From: Pomphorhynchus laevis
Lineage: Eukaryota; Acanthocephala; Palaeacanthocephala; Echinorhynchida; Pomphorhynchidae
Direction: 5' to 3'
Assembly (NCBI GenBank): GCA_012934845.2
Contig: WNNJ02003664.1
Location: forward strand, 354,652-418,651
Length of the DNA: 64,000 nucleotides
Shown here: piece after piece, positions 1-12,074 of the stretch
Layout of the letters: the number at the start of each line of letters is the position of its first letter
Position numbering within the stretch: the stretch's first letter is position 1
Program-made: the position numbers and the translations under genes
The notes under the pieces: generated by a model
Database searches by the model: none
What the model was told of the DNA's origin: nothing
What the model saw: the letters and a program-made list of their open reading frames with translations, nothing else

Positions 1-1975
1 TCCATTCTTCATAAAACTGACATGTTCATTGATACCTTCGATAAATTATCCATCGATATTTTCTGCATTACCGAATCCTGGCACTGGCGATCTTGCTATT
101 CGTCGTATATATCGCTCTGGTTGTTCTCTAGTTGTATCAGCTCGTCTCATTGTCTCTCCAACATTTACTGATTTTAATCATGGCGGTATCGTTGCATTTA
201 GTCGTAACCCTACGTCTTTGCGTAAAATTAACGCTAACATCCATTAAACTTCGTTCGAGTTACTCATATACAGATTATAAACTCCTTTCCCTATTGAACT
301 TGTGATTATATACCGTCCAGGCTCAGCCGCTCCCTCACGTAAGTTATTTAACGATCTTGCCGAAGCCCCACTCATATTCTCGGCGGTGCTCTCGACATCA
401 TTGCTGTTTCCAACTGCTTCAATGACTATACCTCCTTGTCAACTACTGATCCTGATTTGTCCGATCATTTCCTTGACACACTAACTCTTACTCGTCCCGA
501 TCCCAATCCCACTTCTGCACCTCCAACATTAGCTACTCTAAGTCGACATTGGAAACTTCTCGATATTCATATATTCTGTTCTGCCTTACTCAATTCTTAA
601 CTATTTTCGATTCCACTTAACTATATTTCTACCGATGATATCTGCATTCTGTTTAATTCTGAACTTACGTCGACTCTCAATCAACTTCTGCACATTCGAC
701 ATCAAAATCTCCGTTCTTCCTATCTTTCTCTTCACAGTTTCCATCTCATTCTTATGCGTACTAAGCGTACTCTATTTTGACGAAATCAACTCGAGTATTC
801 TTCCAACTCTAAATCTCATTGGAAAATCTTAAACTCAATTCTTTCACGATCATCTACCCCTTGTAATATAAATCCTCATGAATTTTCTTCTTATCTACAA
901 TCTAAGCTATATAATTTACATTATATTCTACACATATGCCCATTGTATCCACTCTTCTCTTTGAATACTTCCCTCCCAGAGCAATTACACCTTCCCGTTT
1001 CGTATGATGAAGTTTCTTCGGTTGTTCTGTCATTACCTAATAAACATCTCCTTCCGACCCAATTCCCACTCACTTGATTAAAAATATCTGCTCCTCTATC
1101 TCACTCTTCCTAACCACATTGTTCAACTCATCCATCCGTAGCCGTACATTTCCTTCCTACTGGAAATGCGCCACTGTTCGTCCTCTCCACAAAAAGCAAT
1201 ATCTCGACCCCTCACTACCATCTTCGCAATGTCATATCTCACTTCTCTCAACCCTCATCAAACTCCTTGAGCGTCTTGTTCTCAAGCAAGTTAATGCATA
1301 TCATTTTTCCTCCAACTTGTTTCCTCCATTCCAAGCTGCTTTTCGCTCTGATCACTCTACTGAAATTGCATGTATTAAAATATATAACGACTTACTCATC
1401 TCGTGCGATCAAAAATTATGTAGTGTCATAGTTTCTCATGATCTCTCATCTGCTTTTGACATTGTCAATCACTCGATTCTTCTCTATCGTCTTCGTAATG
1501 ATTATGGCTTCTCTTTACCCACTGTAGCTTGGTTTTCTTCATACATATATCAAACCGTACATTTCGCGTCTATTCTAACTCTTCTCTCGCTCATCCGTCA
1601 TCCATCCCGTCCGGTGTTCCATTAAGCTCCGTATTAGGCCCTTTCTTTCCTCTCTTCTTCTCATTGATTTGTCTTCGAATTCTCATGCATTTAACTTCCA
1701 TGTTATGCAATATGCTGATGACATTCTCATCAATGCTCACGCACATGCTTATCGTATTCATGATCTTAGTGTTTCTTCTAACAACTGTCTTGCCTCAATT
1801 TTCAATCATCTTTCTTCGCTTCATCTTACTCTGAATCCTAATAAATCGAAAATAATATGGATCCTTCCTCAACACCCCGGCTTAGAACCTCTCTCCGTAT
1901 CATTAAATTCAACAATTCTTCACGTCGTTGACAATCTCGTTTTCTTAGGCTTCCATTTAATACAACAATATTAGC
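1..1975 (+). mobile_element. CR1/L2-type LINE, decayed ORF2 remnant (family A/B)
   Basis: This is a remnant of a non-LTR retrotransposon of the same family as the copy at 14.5-18.8 kb, and it continues beyond the left edge of the window. Apurinic-type endonuclease pieces lie in roughly the first 800 bases, including a CITESWH-like stretch near 65-90 and a YRPGS motif near 310-330. Reverse transcriptase pieces follow: DLSSAFDIVNHS (motif A, near 1440-1475), QYADDIL (motif C, near 1706-1730) and NPNKSKI (near 1835-1855). The reading frame changes several times, so no product is expected. The copy stops near 1975, where a second fragment of the same family begins. Confidence 0.85.
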
Positions 1976-2500
1976 AAACTTTTCAACAATATCCTCTTCA
2001 TCTCACCCTTCCTAACCACATTGTTCAACTCGTCTATCCGTAGCCGTACATTTCCTTCCATCTGGAAATGCGCCACTGTTCGTCATCTCATCAAAAAGTT
2101 CTCCCGACCCTCTCTAAACTAATTGAGCGTCTCGTTCTCAAGCAAGTTAATACATATTTTTTCCTCCAACTTATTTCCTCTCTTCCAAGCCGCTTTTCGC
2201 TCTAATTACTCTACCGAAATTGCCTGTCTTAAAGTTTATAACGACCTACTCATATCGCGCGATCATAAATTATGTAGTGTCATACTTTATCTTGATCTAT
2301 CGTATTCTTCTCCATCGCCTCGTCATGATAATGGTTTCTCTTTACCATTTTATCATGGTTTTCTTTATATCTACCAACCCGTATATTTCTCGTCTATTCT
2401 AACTTTTCTCTCTCCCATCCTTCGTCCATCCCGTCCGGTATTCCACAAGGCTCCGTATTATTGGCACGCATTTGCCACTTTAAAAAAAATATTATTGTTG
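1976..2500 (+). mobile_element. CR1/L2-type LINE, second fragment with 3' tail
   Basis: This fragment repeats the RT fingers region already present at about 1090-1620, then jumps after the motif-B region (GVPQG-like, near 2430-2455) straight to the family's 3' tail, GGCACGCATTTGCCAC near 2463-2478. The copy is internally deleted and lacks the YADD catalytic block. The run of A after the tail suits the 3' end of a LINE. The two adjacent fragments may come from two insertions or one rearranged insertion; the sequence does not decide this. Confidence 0.75.
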
Positions 2501-3660
2501 TTAAATAATTTATAACAAAAAAGGATTTCGGTCGAATTTGTAAAATGTCTTTGTAACTTGAACATATTCAATAAGTGTGATCAATTTATCAAAACAATTT
2601 TATATTTTAAAATAATAAATGATTTTAATGAAATTTGAGAAATGTCTTCATAAAATTATTCGTTAATCCATGATTGTATGCCGTTGGAACTGGTATTTGG
2701 AAGCTATTATGTGACAGCTTTTGATAATTTCACAGTTTTAATAGAAGATTGAACATCCTTATAGGGTTTTGCAAGTCGTAAAGCTCAACATACAAATATT
2801 TAAATCATGAATTTATCCGCTAAATTAAATAAAGTTTTTAATTCGCTCTGATATCTTCACTTCGAGAGATAAGGATCGGCGAAATTGATTAGTACTGGAT
2901 ATAAGACTTCAGCTTTGATCACACTTTTAAGGCTTCTCTACAATCTGCAATCGACTTCTAAGAGTTTTATTTTTAAACTAAATTCAATCTTTGAACATTT
3001 TCAAAGATTTTTGCGAGACATTAGGCCTCTAAATAAAATTGTAGAAAGTCCTTTATTGTAAATATTCAATAACTTGGATTACCAAAACATAAATCTACCA
3101 ATTTATATTTTAAGGTAGGAAATTATGCTGATTTCATTTATAATTAATTCAGATAATACAAAAAATATCAGCACAAATAAACAAAATGAATCTTATAATA
3201 ATGGACTCAATTGAAACATAAATTTTATCATATCCATCGTTTAATGATAATTTACAATAAATTTCAAACTTTGAATTATACGGAAAACAAATTTTGTAAT
3301 TACGAACAGGCTTTGTTTTTGGCATTTCCGACGTACATTTGAAATATAAAATCCCTTTATTACGAAGATTTTTCAATTTCAAGAATAATGAAAATTCACA
3401 AAGAATTAAACATGAAATTATATTTTATGATATCATTGAAGGTTATCTATTTTATTTATAAATGTTTTGAATTACTGTATAGTTATTGTACGAGAATTAT
3501 TTTATGAATCACGATAATTATTGTTTTCGAACAGCGTGGAATTTAAAATTTTTTAAATTTCGTAAAAAATAAGTATATTTAGCATAATAGAATAAGCATA
3601 AAATTAAATTTAATTATTTAAATTAATTTAAAAATTAATATTAAACTTAACATTAGTTGT
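2501..3660. other. AT-rich intergenic stretch
   Basis: No gene or repeat family was recognised in this AT-rich stretch. A 77-codon minus-strand open frame at 3149-3382 has no motif I recognise and lacks coding-like composition. Confidence 0.5.
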
Positions 3661-4330
3661 TATTAAATTACATTGTTATTTCGATATATTGATGATGTGC
3701 ATTTAATATGAAAATATATAAAGATATGAAATATATGTTTCGATACATTGATGATATATGTGTATTTAATTCTAATAATTTTTATTCAATTAGTGAGCAC
3801 ATTTATCCAGAAAGCCTTATTCTTAACAAAACCAATATTAATGATAAAGCAGGTGTATATCTAGATATGAACATTAGATTAACATCAATTAAAACTACTA
3901 TTAATTTATATCGTAAAGATGACATATTTAAATTTACAAGAAACATATTTTTGCATGAGCATTCATGCATACCATATAATATAAAATATAATACATTAAA
4001 TAATGAAATTTTAAGAATTGCAACAATTTGTAATGATATTGGCTTTCTTAAAAATCATTTAAATAATTTAATAGATACATATTTTAAACTAGGTTACTAT
4101 AAAAATAACATCAAGCAGAAAATAGTAAAATATATAAATCAACACAATAATATAAAGAATAAATTTAAACAATGGATCTGAAAGTTTGAATGGATAATAA
4201 ATAATATACTTTCTATTATAATAAAATACTAGATAATTCCTTCTGGATAATAGAAAGCAGTTCCTCCTGGTGATCTATAATCTTTATATACATCGTCTGT
4301 TATTTATTAGTCAATTTATAAAAATTGACT
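3661..4330 (+). mobile_element. AT-rich RT element (YIDD family), 3' part with terminal region
   Basis: The open stretch at 3708-4181 encodes the C-terminal half of a reverse transcriptase. It has RYIDDI (motif C, near 3738-3755), then YLDMNI (about 45 residues on), LYRKDD, and a basic asparagine-rich tail. The spacing and the YLD box resemble Penelope-like and telomerase-related RTs more than LINE RTs, but I cannot place the clade. The block at 4190-4330 matches, in reverse, the sequence beside the minus-strand copy at 47690-47858, so it is probably the element's 3' untranslated end. The fingers and motif A/B regions are missing here. Protein similarity to the copy near 48 kb is very high, so both are fairly young. 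Confidence 0.7.
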
Positions 4331-5397
4331 TTTATTTTAAATTTGAATTTTAAATTTTAACTTGATATAAATTATATACAATCTTAAAAAATTATTTATT
4401 TATTAAATAATTATTTAATTTTGATTTATTATTTTTATTTTCTTTGCACATGATCAAATTTTATTTGCACATGTTACCCATCATATTAATATGATGAAAT
4501 GTATTAATATACATGACCAATACCTATACATGACCAATATAGGTATTGGTCAGCTGCTGATGAGACCCACCCAGGCTGATTAGTAGCGTCAATAGATAAT
4601 AGGCTCAGTATATATTTCACTTTTAAATACCGTCATTGAGAGTTTATTTTTTAAATTCAATAAACTTACACTTTAGATTGTAATGGGTAGTTAGCTGATT
4701 TGATACTAAAAGGTTAATCTGGACTGGATATGCAAACCGAAATCATTCCCAGATAATTAAACAAACTGTTACTAGAAAGTTGTCGGGGATATGTCGAAAC
4801 AAATCGGATATCAAAATATACCGACAAACTAAATAATATACTTTTCGATCGATAAAAAGAAATAATAGAATTAAATGTCCCGTATCTCTCAGCTTCAGGT
4901 TGTTAAGATGTAAAAGTTAATCAGATAAAAGGCTAAGTTAGTTATTATATATTGCCAAAGCTTTCGCAGTACAGATTTCGATTAATTACAATCAATTGAT
5001 GTTTTCTGTAAATAAAGCAATCTTTCTTTCTCAAAAATTTTTCCGCACACAGAATATCTATAAATATTACAATTTTATAAAAATTCAAAATCTATATTTC
5101 TTATTTAGATGAAAAGCTTAAATTTTTCAAACGTTTAAAGAATTTAAGTTCTACTGGATTTGACAAAAACAATTATCATCCGTAAGCTAACATTTATTAT
5201 TGCATTTCAATATTAATAAGCTGGTAACCTTTGATCTGTATTATTAATAATAGCAAATCAAAAAAATATTATTTTTTTAATTTTATTATAATGTACGGGC
5301 ACATTTGGCGGTAACCATTGAACTGTATTATTAACAATGGTAAATCAAAAAATATTATTATTTAATTATTTAATTTTATATTTATATAAAATCGTGG
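4331..5397. other. AT-rich intergenic stretch with small repeats
   Basis: No gene was recognised. A stretch at 4545-4600 carries CTGCTGATGAGACCCACC, related to a core seen near 22.9 and 35 kb. At about 5220-5380 a block of roughly 108 bp, beginning GGTAACC and containing TGTATTATTAA, is present twice in tandem. Confidence 0.5.
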
Positions 5398-5440
5398 TGT
5401 CTCAGTAGACCGAATTCCCAGTTAATCGAAATAAAAAATA
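5398..5440 (+). repeat. Left terminal inverted repeat of FLYWCH transposon
   Basis: It starts TGTCTCAGTAGACC and is complementary to the right end at 7832-7870. Confidence 0.65.
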
Positions 5441-5461
5441 AAAAAAGTTTACCCCTTAATA

Positions 5462-5692
5462 ATGACAGAAATTTTTTGGGTTCAAGGAAAGAAATGAAGT
5501 TATATGCCCACAGTAAATGGTTATATATTCCATATGAATAAAAATCTAGGTAGAGGAAATATTTACTACACATGTTCACACAAAGGTTGTGGAATGAATA
5601 TAAAGGTTGGGAATGACCAATTAATTATAGATGTTGGATTGTATAATCATACTGATGATCAAAATGAAGATATGGCACATGGGTTTCACTAA
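5462..5692 (+). pseudogene. FLYWCH zinc-finger domain, transposase N-terminus remnant
   Basis: The frame from the ATG at 5462 shows the FLYWCH pattern: an aromatic start (IFWVQGKK), then VNGYIFH near 5513-5535, IYYTCSHKGC near 5560-5592 (the two zinc-binding cysteines), and LYNHTDD near 5641-5661 (the distal histidine). A TGA codon at 5495-5497 interrupts the domain, and the frame ends at 5692, long before any catalytic domain. The domain usually binds DNA at transposon ends. An intact short product from the ATG at 5504 would lack the first domain strand. Confidence 0.65.
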
Positions 5693-5932
5693 TGCCACTG
5701 ATTCATATAATGAAGCAAGGAGGGAATTGAGCGACGATTATGGTGGTGAAACGCGTAGATACATTGCTCAGACAAGAGCTTCAACGTGCTTAGTACAATT
5801 TCATTGAATAGAACTGATTTTGATTTGCCTAATGATACGAATATATGCTTCTTTATAGTGACTTTTCAATTTAAAAAAATGATTATTCTAGGAGATATAT
5901 CATTTATCACAAGATTTTGTAGACTTCAAAAA

Positions 5933-7763
5933 AAAGGATTTATTTTAACGTGGCAAATGCGTGCCAGCGCACGCTTACATGACCACAAAAAATAAAACTG
6001 TAAATCATGTGCCGAGGAGGTGTGAACGGAGGAGGTGTTTGAATGTGATAAAGGAGGGAGCGCGGCGGACGTCGAGAGGGAGTTGATTCCAGGCGAGTGA
6101 GGCGGCGACGAGGAAGGATCGGAGACCGTAGTTGTTGGAGTAATTAGGAACGTGGAGTAAGAGGGTATGACAGGAACGAAGCGATAGCGAGGTGGGGCGA
6201 GTATCGTCTAAGAAAGGAAGGTTGATGAACGATGGGGAGCCGACAGCGATGAGACGAAAAGTAACGAGAAGAAGGCGGAGTTTGATGCGGATGTGGATGG
6301 TGGGCCAGGAGAGTTGGGCAAAATATGTGGATGTGTGGTCGAAGCGACGGAGACGAAAGAGCACTCGAACGGCGGTGTTGATTATTCGTTGTAGGGGTAG
6401 GATGATGGATTTTGGAGAATTGGCGAAAAGGCTAAGGCAGTAATCGATTTTAGGGAAAAGAAGCGATGAAAGAAGAGACATACAAGAACGGAAGTCGATA
6501 AGGGGGCGGATACGGCGGATGTCACGAAGAATTAAGTTAGACGAGCGGACCTTGTCACGGACGAAGGGTTTAAGGGAAAGGTGATCATCGAAATGGAAGC
6601 CTAAGAAAGTGAGATTGTGGACTATAGGGATGATCGATGAGGCAAAAGATACAATGGGAGGAGATATGCTTGGTTTACGGGGAAGGATCCACATTATTTT
6701 GGACTTTTCGGCGTTTAGAACGAGATGGAGATTGGAGAGACGTTTGTGGATAGAAGAAAGACAGTTGGAGGCAGAAATGCCGATATCGTGTATGCGATGT
6801 GCGGGTGCATGAGCATAGATTAGAATGTCATCGGCGTATTGCATGACGTTAAAGGAGTAAGGTTTGATAAATGGAGAGAGATCGCCAAGCAAAAGAGAGA
6901 AAAGCAGGGGACCTAGGACTGAACCTTGTGGAACCCCGCAAAAAATAGGGATGGGAGGGGAGGATGATGAATTAGAACAGACGCGAAAGGAACGGTCGGA
7001 TAGATATGAGGCGAACCAAGCTACGGAGGAGGAAGAAAAGCCGTAATCATAACGAAGGCGAGAAAGGAGGACGGAGTGATCGACAATGTCGAATGCGGAT
7101 GAGAGGTCGAGGGAGATAAGAACACTAAATAGAGTCTTGCCTCGAGAAATGAGCAAGTCGTTGTAAACGTTAATGCAGGCGATTTCTGTGGATTGATTTG
7201 AGCTGAAAGCGGATTGGAAATTATGCTACAGATTGGATGAGGAGAGATAAGCGTTGATTTGTATTAAGATGATGCGTTCTAAGAGCTTAGAAAGAGTAGG
7301 GAGTAGTGAAATGGGGCGATAGCTAGAAGGAAGGGAGGGGTCGAGCGATTGTTTCTTAAGGAGGGGACGAACGATTGCGGATTTCCAGTGTGAAGGGAAG
7401 ATACGACTGCGGATGGACGAGTTAAACAAGGATGTGAGAAATGGGGATATCGATGAGCATATAGATTTTAATATGTGGGTAGGCAGGGGATCGGCAGGTG
7501 AGGTTTTGTTGGGCAAGGACATGAGGACAGATGATACTTCTGTAGGTGAGACAGGGAGAAGATGAAAGAGTTTCGGAAGGATGAGAGTAGACTGGGCAGA
7601 GTGGGATAGGATGGAGACCGGGGCGTGAGAGAGCAGCGTGGATACTTTAGTCTAAAGAAATGACGAATAATCATTAGCATTGATGTTGCAAGGCGTAGAT
7701 GAACGAGCCAGGATTGAGTTAAAAGTATGCCATAGAGTCTTAGAGTTGAATGAAGTGATGATT
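5933..7763 (-). mobile_element. CR1/L2-type LINE (family C), 5'-truncated young copy
   Basis: This minus-strand insertion covers the 3' 1.8 kb of the LINE seen in full at 26.8-30.9 kb and is almost identical to it. The 3' end, read on the minus strand, has the GCGTGC/GCACGC hairpin, ATTTGCCAC and a tail TTAAAATAAATCC followed by T. The 5' end is truncated in the spacer between endonuclease and RT. It lies inside the FLYWCH transposon, so it is the younger of the two insertions. No target-site duplication could be matched, perhaps because of a small deletion at one end. Confidence 0.85.
6005..7156 (-). pseudogene. LINE family C ORF2: RT palm, thumb and C-terminus
   Basis: A 383-codon open frame holds the RT core in order: SLDLSSAFDIVDHS (motif A), GVPQGSVLGPLLFS (motif B), QYADDILIYA (motif C with both catalytic aspartates), LNAEKSKIMW (motif D) and FLGFHFDDHLS (motif E). 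The family's thumb-like C-terminal domain follows, ending in RSHLLGT. It is uninterrupted to its natural end, unlike the copy at 29.7-30.8 kb. Just upstream (7226-7228 on the plus strand) an in-frame TAG separates it from the preceding ORF2 segment (7229-7520 and beyond). The same TAG is present in the full-length copy at 29613-29615. Confidence 0.85.
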
Positions 7764-7831
7764 CAAAATCTAACATTGACAATGTATTGTACTTTTGAAT
7801 GCATTTATTTAAGAAATAAGAGGCTTAGTGA

Positions 7832-7870
7832 ATTTTTTTCGGTCTACTGGGAATTCGGTCTACTGGGACA
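7832..7870 (-). repeat. Right terminal inverted repeat of FLYWCH transposon
   Basis: Read on the minus strand it starts TGTCCCAGTAGACC. The unit CAGTAGACCGAA appears twice in a row within this end, a small tandem duplication not fully kept in the left end. Confidence 0.65.
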
Positions 7871-8282
7871 GAAACATATTAAATACGTAGACACTGTTAG
7901 CTGATTTGACTTGTAAAATAAATTTCAATTTAATATCATGTTCTTTATTTTCCCATTCCTATTGAAATGATGACAGTTATCTATTATTTCTTAATTCCCA
8001 AAAGTAATAAACATCAGTATGCTGCATTTCAATTAGACCTTGTGAGCTGCTGATTTGTTACTTAGATATCATGTTTCTGTAAAAATATCGGACAATTGTT
8101 AACAATCACAAGAGAGCGATACGTGATTTTATTAGGGAGCTGATTGAATACCAATGGATTTTGATCGTAACATTTTTATGATCAAAATTATTAATTTTAG
8201 TAAAACGTAACAGTTTAAATGCTTTGATAATTAGACAAACAATGTTATGGTGTAATCAAAATATGTAGATTTTATTTATAAC
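7871..8282. other. Intergenic gap between transposon and RpL21
   Basis: This is the 3' flank of the RpL21 gene, AT-rich and without a coding signal. The stretch 7990-8070, read on the minus strand, resembles the degenerate core at 22890-22960 (it shares an AAATG.AGC.TACTGATG pattern). Confidence 0.5.
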
Positions 8283-10796
8283 TTAAACGATGAGTTCATA
8301 TGGTAGCGGCTGCAGTAGTTCTGGAACTTTTCCTTTAGTCCTCACATACATTGCTTCCTTTGGACCCTGAGGCTAAATCAAATAAACGAAAATTTCGTTA
8401 TTTTATGAAGGAGAAGCTTATAGCAAATACCTTTCTCTTGAGTTTACTGAATTGTTTGTTTTTCTTGTGCTCAATGTTGAGTTTACAACGTTTCACAAAC
8501 TCCTCTCTGCATCTAGATGGCTTCACGTGTTCAATACGAATGTATATTCGTTTCTCGATAATGCGATTGCTAAAATTAAAAACTTGGGAACATATAACGG
8601 ATGAAATGTGATGTTTGCTTAGGAAAGATCTATTTAAAAAATATTTTAAAATTAATATATTATTAAAATTACATTCAAATTTTATATTAAATTTTATCGC
8701 AATATTAAAATATTACATTTTAAATATATAATATTACAAATTACATATTATAATATATATTACAACATTATATATAATGTTGTAACTGACTTAAAGTTAT
8801 ACTGATGCTATTATTATAAAATATTTATTGTAATATAGAGGCTAAGGCTTTATATATATAGCTCCAATATCTATCCTGTAAATTCTGTCATGTTAATCAA
8901 CCACATTAGCATCATATCCTTTAAAATATAAATAAAATCCATAAAATATAATTAATATAATAATAAAGATTTGAGTATTCTGAGTAAAATAATAGACCTT
9001 AGTTAATAATGTTATCATTTATACATTATAATATTATAATAAATATATTAAACATTATCGTTGCTTTAAACATTATCGATTCTTATCTCGTCTTTGTTTT
9101 AATATCAACTGCCACAAGGTGTATCGCACAGTAATTTAACGGCCTTTATAGTTTGCTGTATCGCATCTAGTAAATTTCGATACTACGCGAAACCAAATTA
9201 ACTTACCGTATCCTGATAATATATCCATGTCATGAAATCGCTGAAGATTTCATGACATGAAATCTTTTACGCTTTTATTTCTGTCTAGAAATGCCTGAAG
9301 ACGAAAACCCGACGAAAACGGTCTAGATAATAGAATTAGTCGCGTTACATACTCTATGCTACGGCAACATAATATAAATGCAAAAAGTACAAGATAAAAT
9401 ATATAATATATAATATATTATTTTATATTTATTATTGAAAACCATTTCCGAGAATTCAAAAGACTATATTTATTATTAGATATTTCAAAAATTCAAAAAC
9501 TTGAAAAATCGAAGAGAGAAATATCATACAATTGAAAAGGACTGCTGACTACAGTCGAAATATCTAATAATAAATAGTGTTTTGAATTCTTAGAGGTGGT
9601 ACGCAGTAAAGAAAAGTTGCATTTGACCCGATAGCAATATCCATGATATCTTTGCCACTATAAATATCTAAAATATTATATAAATATAATATATTATATT
9701 TAAATGTAGATTTTACATTTCTATATTTTCTTATACTTGTAAAATTCCGAAAAATATTTGAAAAAAATGATAATTTATAAATCACTTACCGTACACGCTT
9801 GCTAACTAGAACCCCAACAGCATGCGGAGACACTTCGAAAACTCGACCTGTTCTTCCATGATAAAACTTATGTGGCATTCCTTTTTGAACAGCGCCGGTT
9901 GCCTAAACAGAAAAATATAAACGAATGTGTTAAAGTAAATAATTTTTTAAACGTATAACGTATATTTAAAAAACGATAATAGAATTTGATCATAATATCA
10001 ATGGTTAAAAATGTTGCGTACTGATTCAAGTTGGTAATTCCAAAATATATATAATTAAGTAAATAAAATTTTAAGCTGTCCCTTACAAATTAATTTGTTT
10101 TTTTTTATTAAATCACGACGACAAATTAGCAAATATAAATGAACAAATTTGAATACTAAATTTATCATATTATAGTAATATTATATCATTTAAATTTATT
10201 ATATTCGCTAAATTGCGAAACCCGATGTTTCGCATCCCCATGTGAGAACCATAAATAAACATTATTTTATTATGTCGTTATATTAAAATTAATAAAATAC
10301 GTATCAGACGGAAAGTTGTGTGATCTTCAACTCAATGCAAACATTAAATTTAAAATGTGGAAAAAACTTAATTCGTATGTAGAATTTTTTTTCATAAAAA
10401 TGTAGAAAAGGAAATAAAAACTGAAATTAAAACGAACAATTAAAAATAATTTATGCAAATTTAAGTTATTCGAGGAAATAATAGTTTTGAAAATAGGAAA
10501 ATATATAATTTGTAATATAAAATTTGTATATCCGGATATTGAGGTAATTTGAAAAATAGTACAATTTAAATTAGTTAATTACTTGAGAAACAAATAAAAA
10601 TAATTATTAATTCACAGTATACACAACGCTTTATGGATTAAAAGCTCCATATACTGTACTTACACACCTTTATATCAACATAGTCTCCACGCTTGTAAAT
10701 TTTCATATACGTAGACAATGGAATTGGGCCATGTTTGCGGAAATCCCGAGCAAACATGTACCTCGTTCCACGACGAAAACCTTTTGTGTTTGTCAT
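8283..10796 (-). CDS. RpL21: 60S ribosomal protein L21 (eL21), four coding exons
   Basis: Four minus-strand exons encode a complete 156-residue eL21: 10668-10796 ([19 protein letters not shown]..., 43 codons), 9790-9902, 8431-8569 and 8283-8372 (ending PLPYELIV, then TAA). All introns are GT-AG: 9903-10667, 8570-9789 and 8373-8430 (58 bp). The joins restore family landmarks: [28 protein letters not shown] and a C-terminal [10 protein letters not shown]. eL21 is a structural protein of the large cytosolic ribosomal subunit. The human protein has 160 residues. The central basic part, normally rich in KEAKEKG, is shortened by about four residues and diverged. Kept introns exclude a processed pseudogene. 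It could be the sole gene of a fast-evolving genome or a diverged paralogue. Confidence 0.9.
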
Positions 10797-10818
10797 TGTT
10801 TCAGGTAACTAAAGCGGT
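10797..10818 (-). promoter_or_regulatory. RpL21: RpL21 5' UTR part with splice acceptor
   Basis: Immediately upstream of the RpL21 ATG the minus strand reads a pyrimidine-rich run ending TTTTCTTTCAG, then a 22-base leader. This is a strong acceptor for a 5' UTR intron, so the cap site and promoter lie farther upstream, possibly beyond the satellite array. The first exon was not located. Confidence 0.6.
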
Positions 10819-11330
10819 CTGAAAGAAAACGGTAAATTTATATTTCAAATGAAAAAAGCATAAATATCAAAAGTAAAAGGATTTTATTGACTGCTTAGTA
10901 AACTTTAGCTTTCATAAGGTTTTCTTATACCTTTATTTTTCTTATATTAATTTTCATTGTTTGATAATCAATGAATTTAAAAGTATGTAATTATCAAATA
11001 AGAATTAAAAAAATTTGTGAAAATCAAATCTATAATTAAAAAAGTTCATTATCGATTTAATCAATATTACTTGTTTTATACCAATATTACTTGTTTGTAT
11101 AAATGCCGTACTTCGTTTAAAGTCTTGGACCGTTGTCTACTCAGCACATCCGGGCACTACTATTATACCTGCCGTATCCATTTAGGATCCAACGAGTGCA
11201 ACGACAATTCAGCAACAACCTCTGCCTAGTGTTTAAGGATGGTCCGCACAGCAATTCGATCTGGTTATGAGAGTTAGCCTCAGTCAATTAAGCAAAGTGT
11301 CGGAAACGCCTTTATTCACAATGTCACACA

Positions 11331-11429
11331 GGCAACCGAAATGACCAGTGAGTACTTCATTCTACTGATGAGTGTTGCCGGGTACTCATCATTTCGATGC
11401 TAAAGTGGTCGTCTAGAAGTTACATGGTG
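11331..11429 (+). ncRNA. Permuted hammerhead ribozyme motif, satellite unit 1
   Basis: It has GGCAACC-GAAA, then CTGATGA-GTGTTGCC, then TGGTCG-TC-TAGAA, in that order. Stem III has one wobble (TGACCA against TGGTCG). All core bases are present. Confidence 0.7.
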
Positions 11430-11710
11430 ATTGAAAGTCGTGAATCGAAGTCGAGTCTATCAAGCAACACCATTTAGTATAAATGCCGTATTTCATAAGA
11501 AATCCTGGACCGTTGTTCACTCAGCACATCCGTGCACTACTATTATACCTGCTGTATCCATTAAGGATCCAACGAGTGCAGCGACAATTCAGCAACAACC
11601 TCTGCCTAGTGTTTAAGGATGGTCCGCACAGCAATTCGATCTGGCAAAGAGCGTAAGCATCACACAATAAAGCAAAGTGTCGGAAACGCCTTTATTCACA
11701 ATGTCACACA

Positions 11711-11791
11711 GACCACCGAAACGGCCAGTGAGTACTTCATTCTACTGATGAGTGTTGCCGGGTACTCATTGGTCGTCTAGAAATGACATAG
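11711..11791 (+). ncRNA. Permuted hammerhead motif, satellite unit 2 (short form)
   Basis: The core boxes GAAA, CTGATGA and GTC are present. Stem III carries a G-U wobble (CGGCCA against TGGTCG). The stem II strand reads GACCACC instead of GGCAACC and pairs less well. About 16 bases are missing between the CTGATGA and GTC strands. Confidence 0.55.
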
Positions 11792-12074
11792 TGACTGAAA
11801 GTCGTGAATCGAAGTCCAGTCTATCAAGCAGCACCATTTTGTATAAATGCCGTATTTCGTGAGAAATCCTGGACCGTTGTCTACTTAGCACATCCGTGCA
11901 CTACTATTATACATGCTGTATGCATTGAGGATCTAACGAGTACATCGACAATTCAGCAACAACCTATGCCTAGTGTTTAAGGATGGCCCACAGAGCAATT
12001 TGATCTGGTAAAGAGCGTAAGCCTCAGTCAATTAAGCAAAGTGTCGGAAACGCCTTTATTCACAATGTCAAACA

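Larger units (their letters stand above)
5398..7870 (+). mobile_element. FLYWCH-bearing DNA transposon (Mutator-like?), interrupted by a LINE
   Basis: Inverted ends define this element. The left end begins TGTCTCAGTAGACCGAATTC at 5398. The right end, read on the minus strand from 7870, begins TGTCCCAGTAGACCGAATTC. The first 24 positions differ at one site. A FLYWCH zinc-finger reading frame sits just inside the left end. FLYWCH domains are common in Mutator-like transposases, which is the basis for the family guess. The middle (about 5933-7763) is a later LINE insertion on the minus strand. Only about 0.65 kb of transposon is left and no transposase catalytic core is visible. I found no target-site duplication. 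Confidence 0.6.

Noticed and set aside
6192-7046. Plus-strand open frames rich in Arg and Gly
   Set aside because: They are antisense shadows of the minus-strand LINE C RT.
9284-9335. Hammerhead-like CTGAAGA...GAAAAC between TCTAGA palindromes in an RpL21 intron
   Set aside because: Stem II has only two pairs and box 2 carries an extra A; too weak to annotate.
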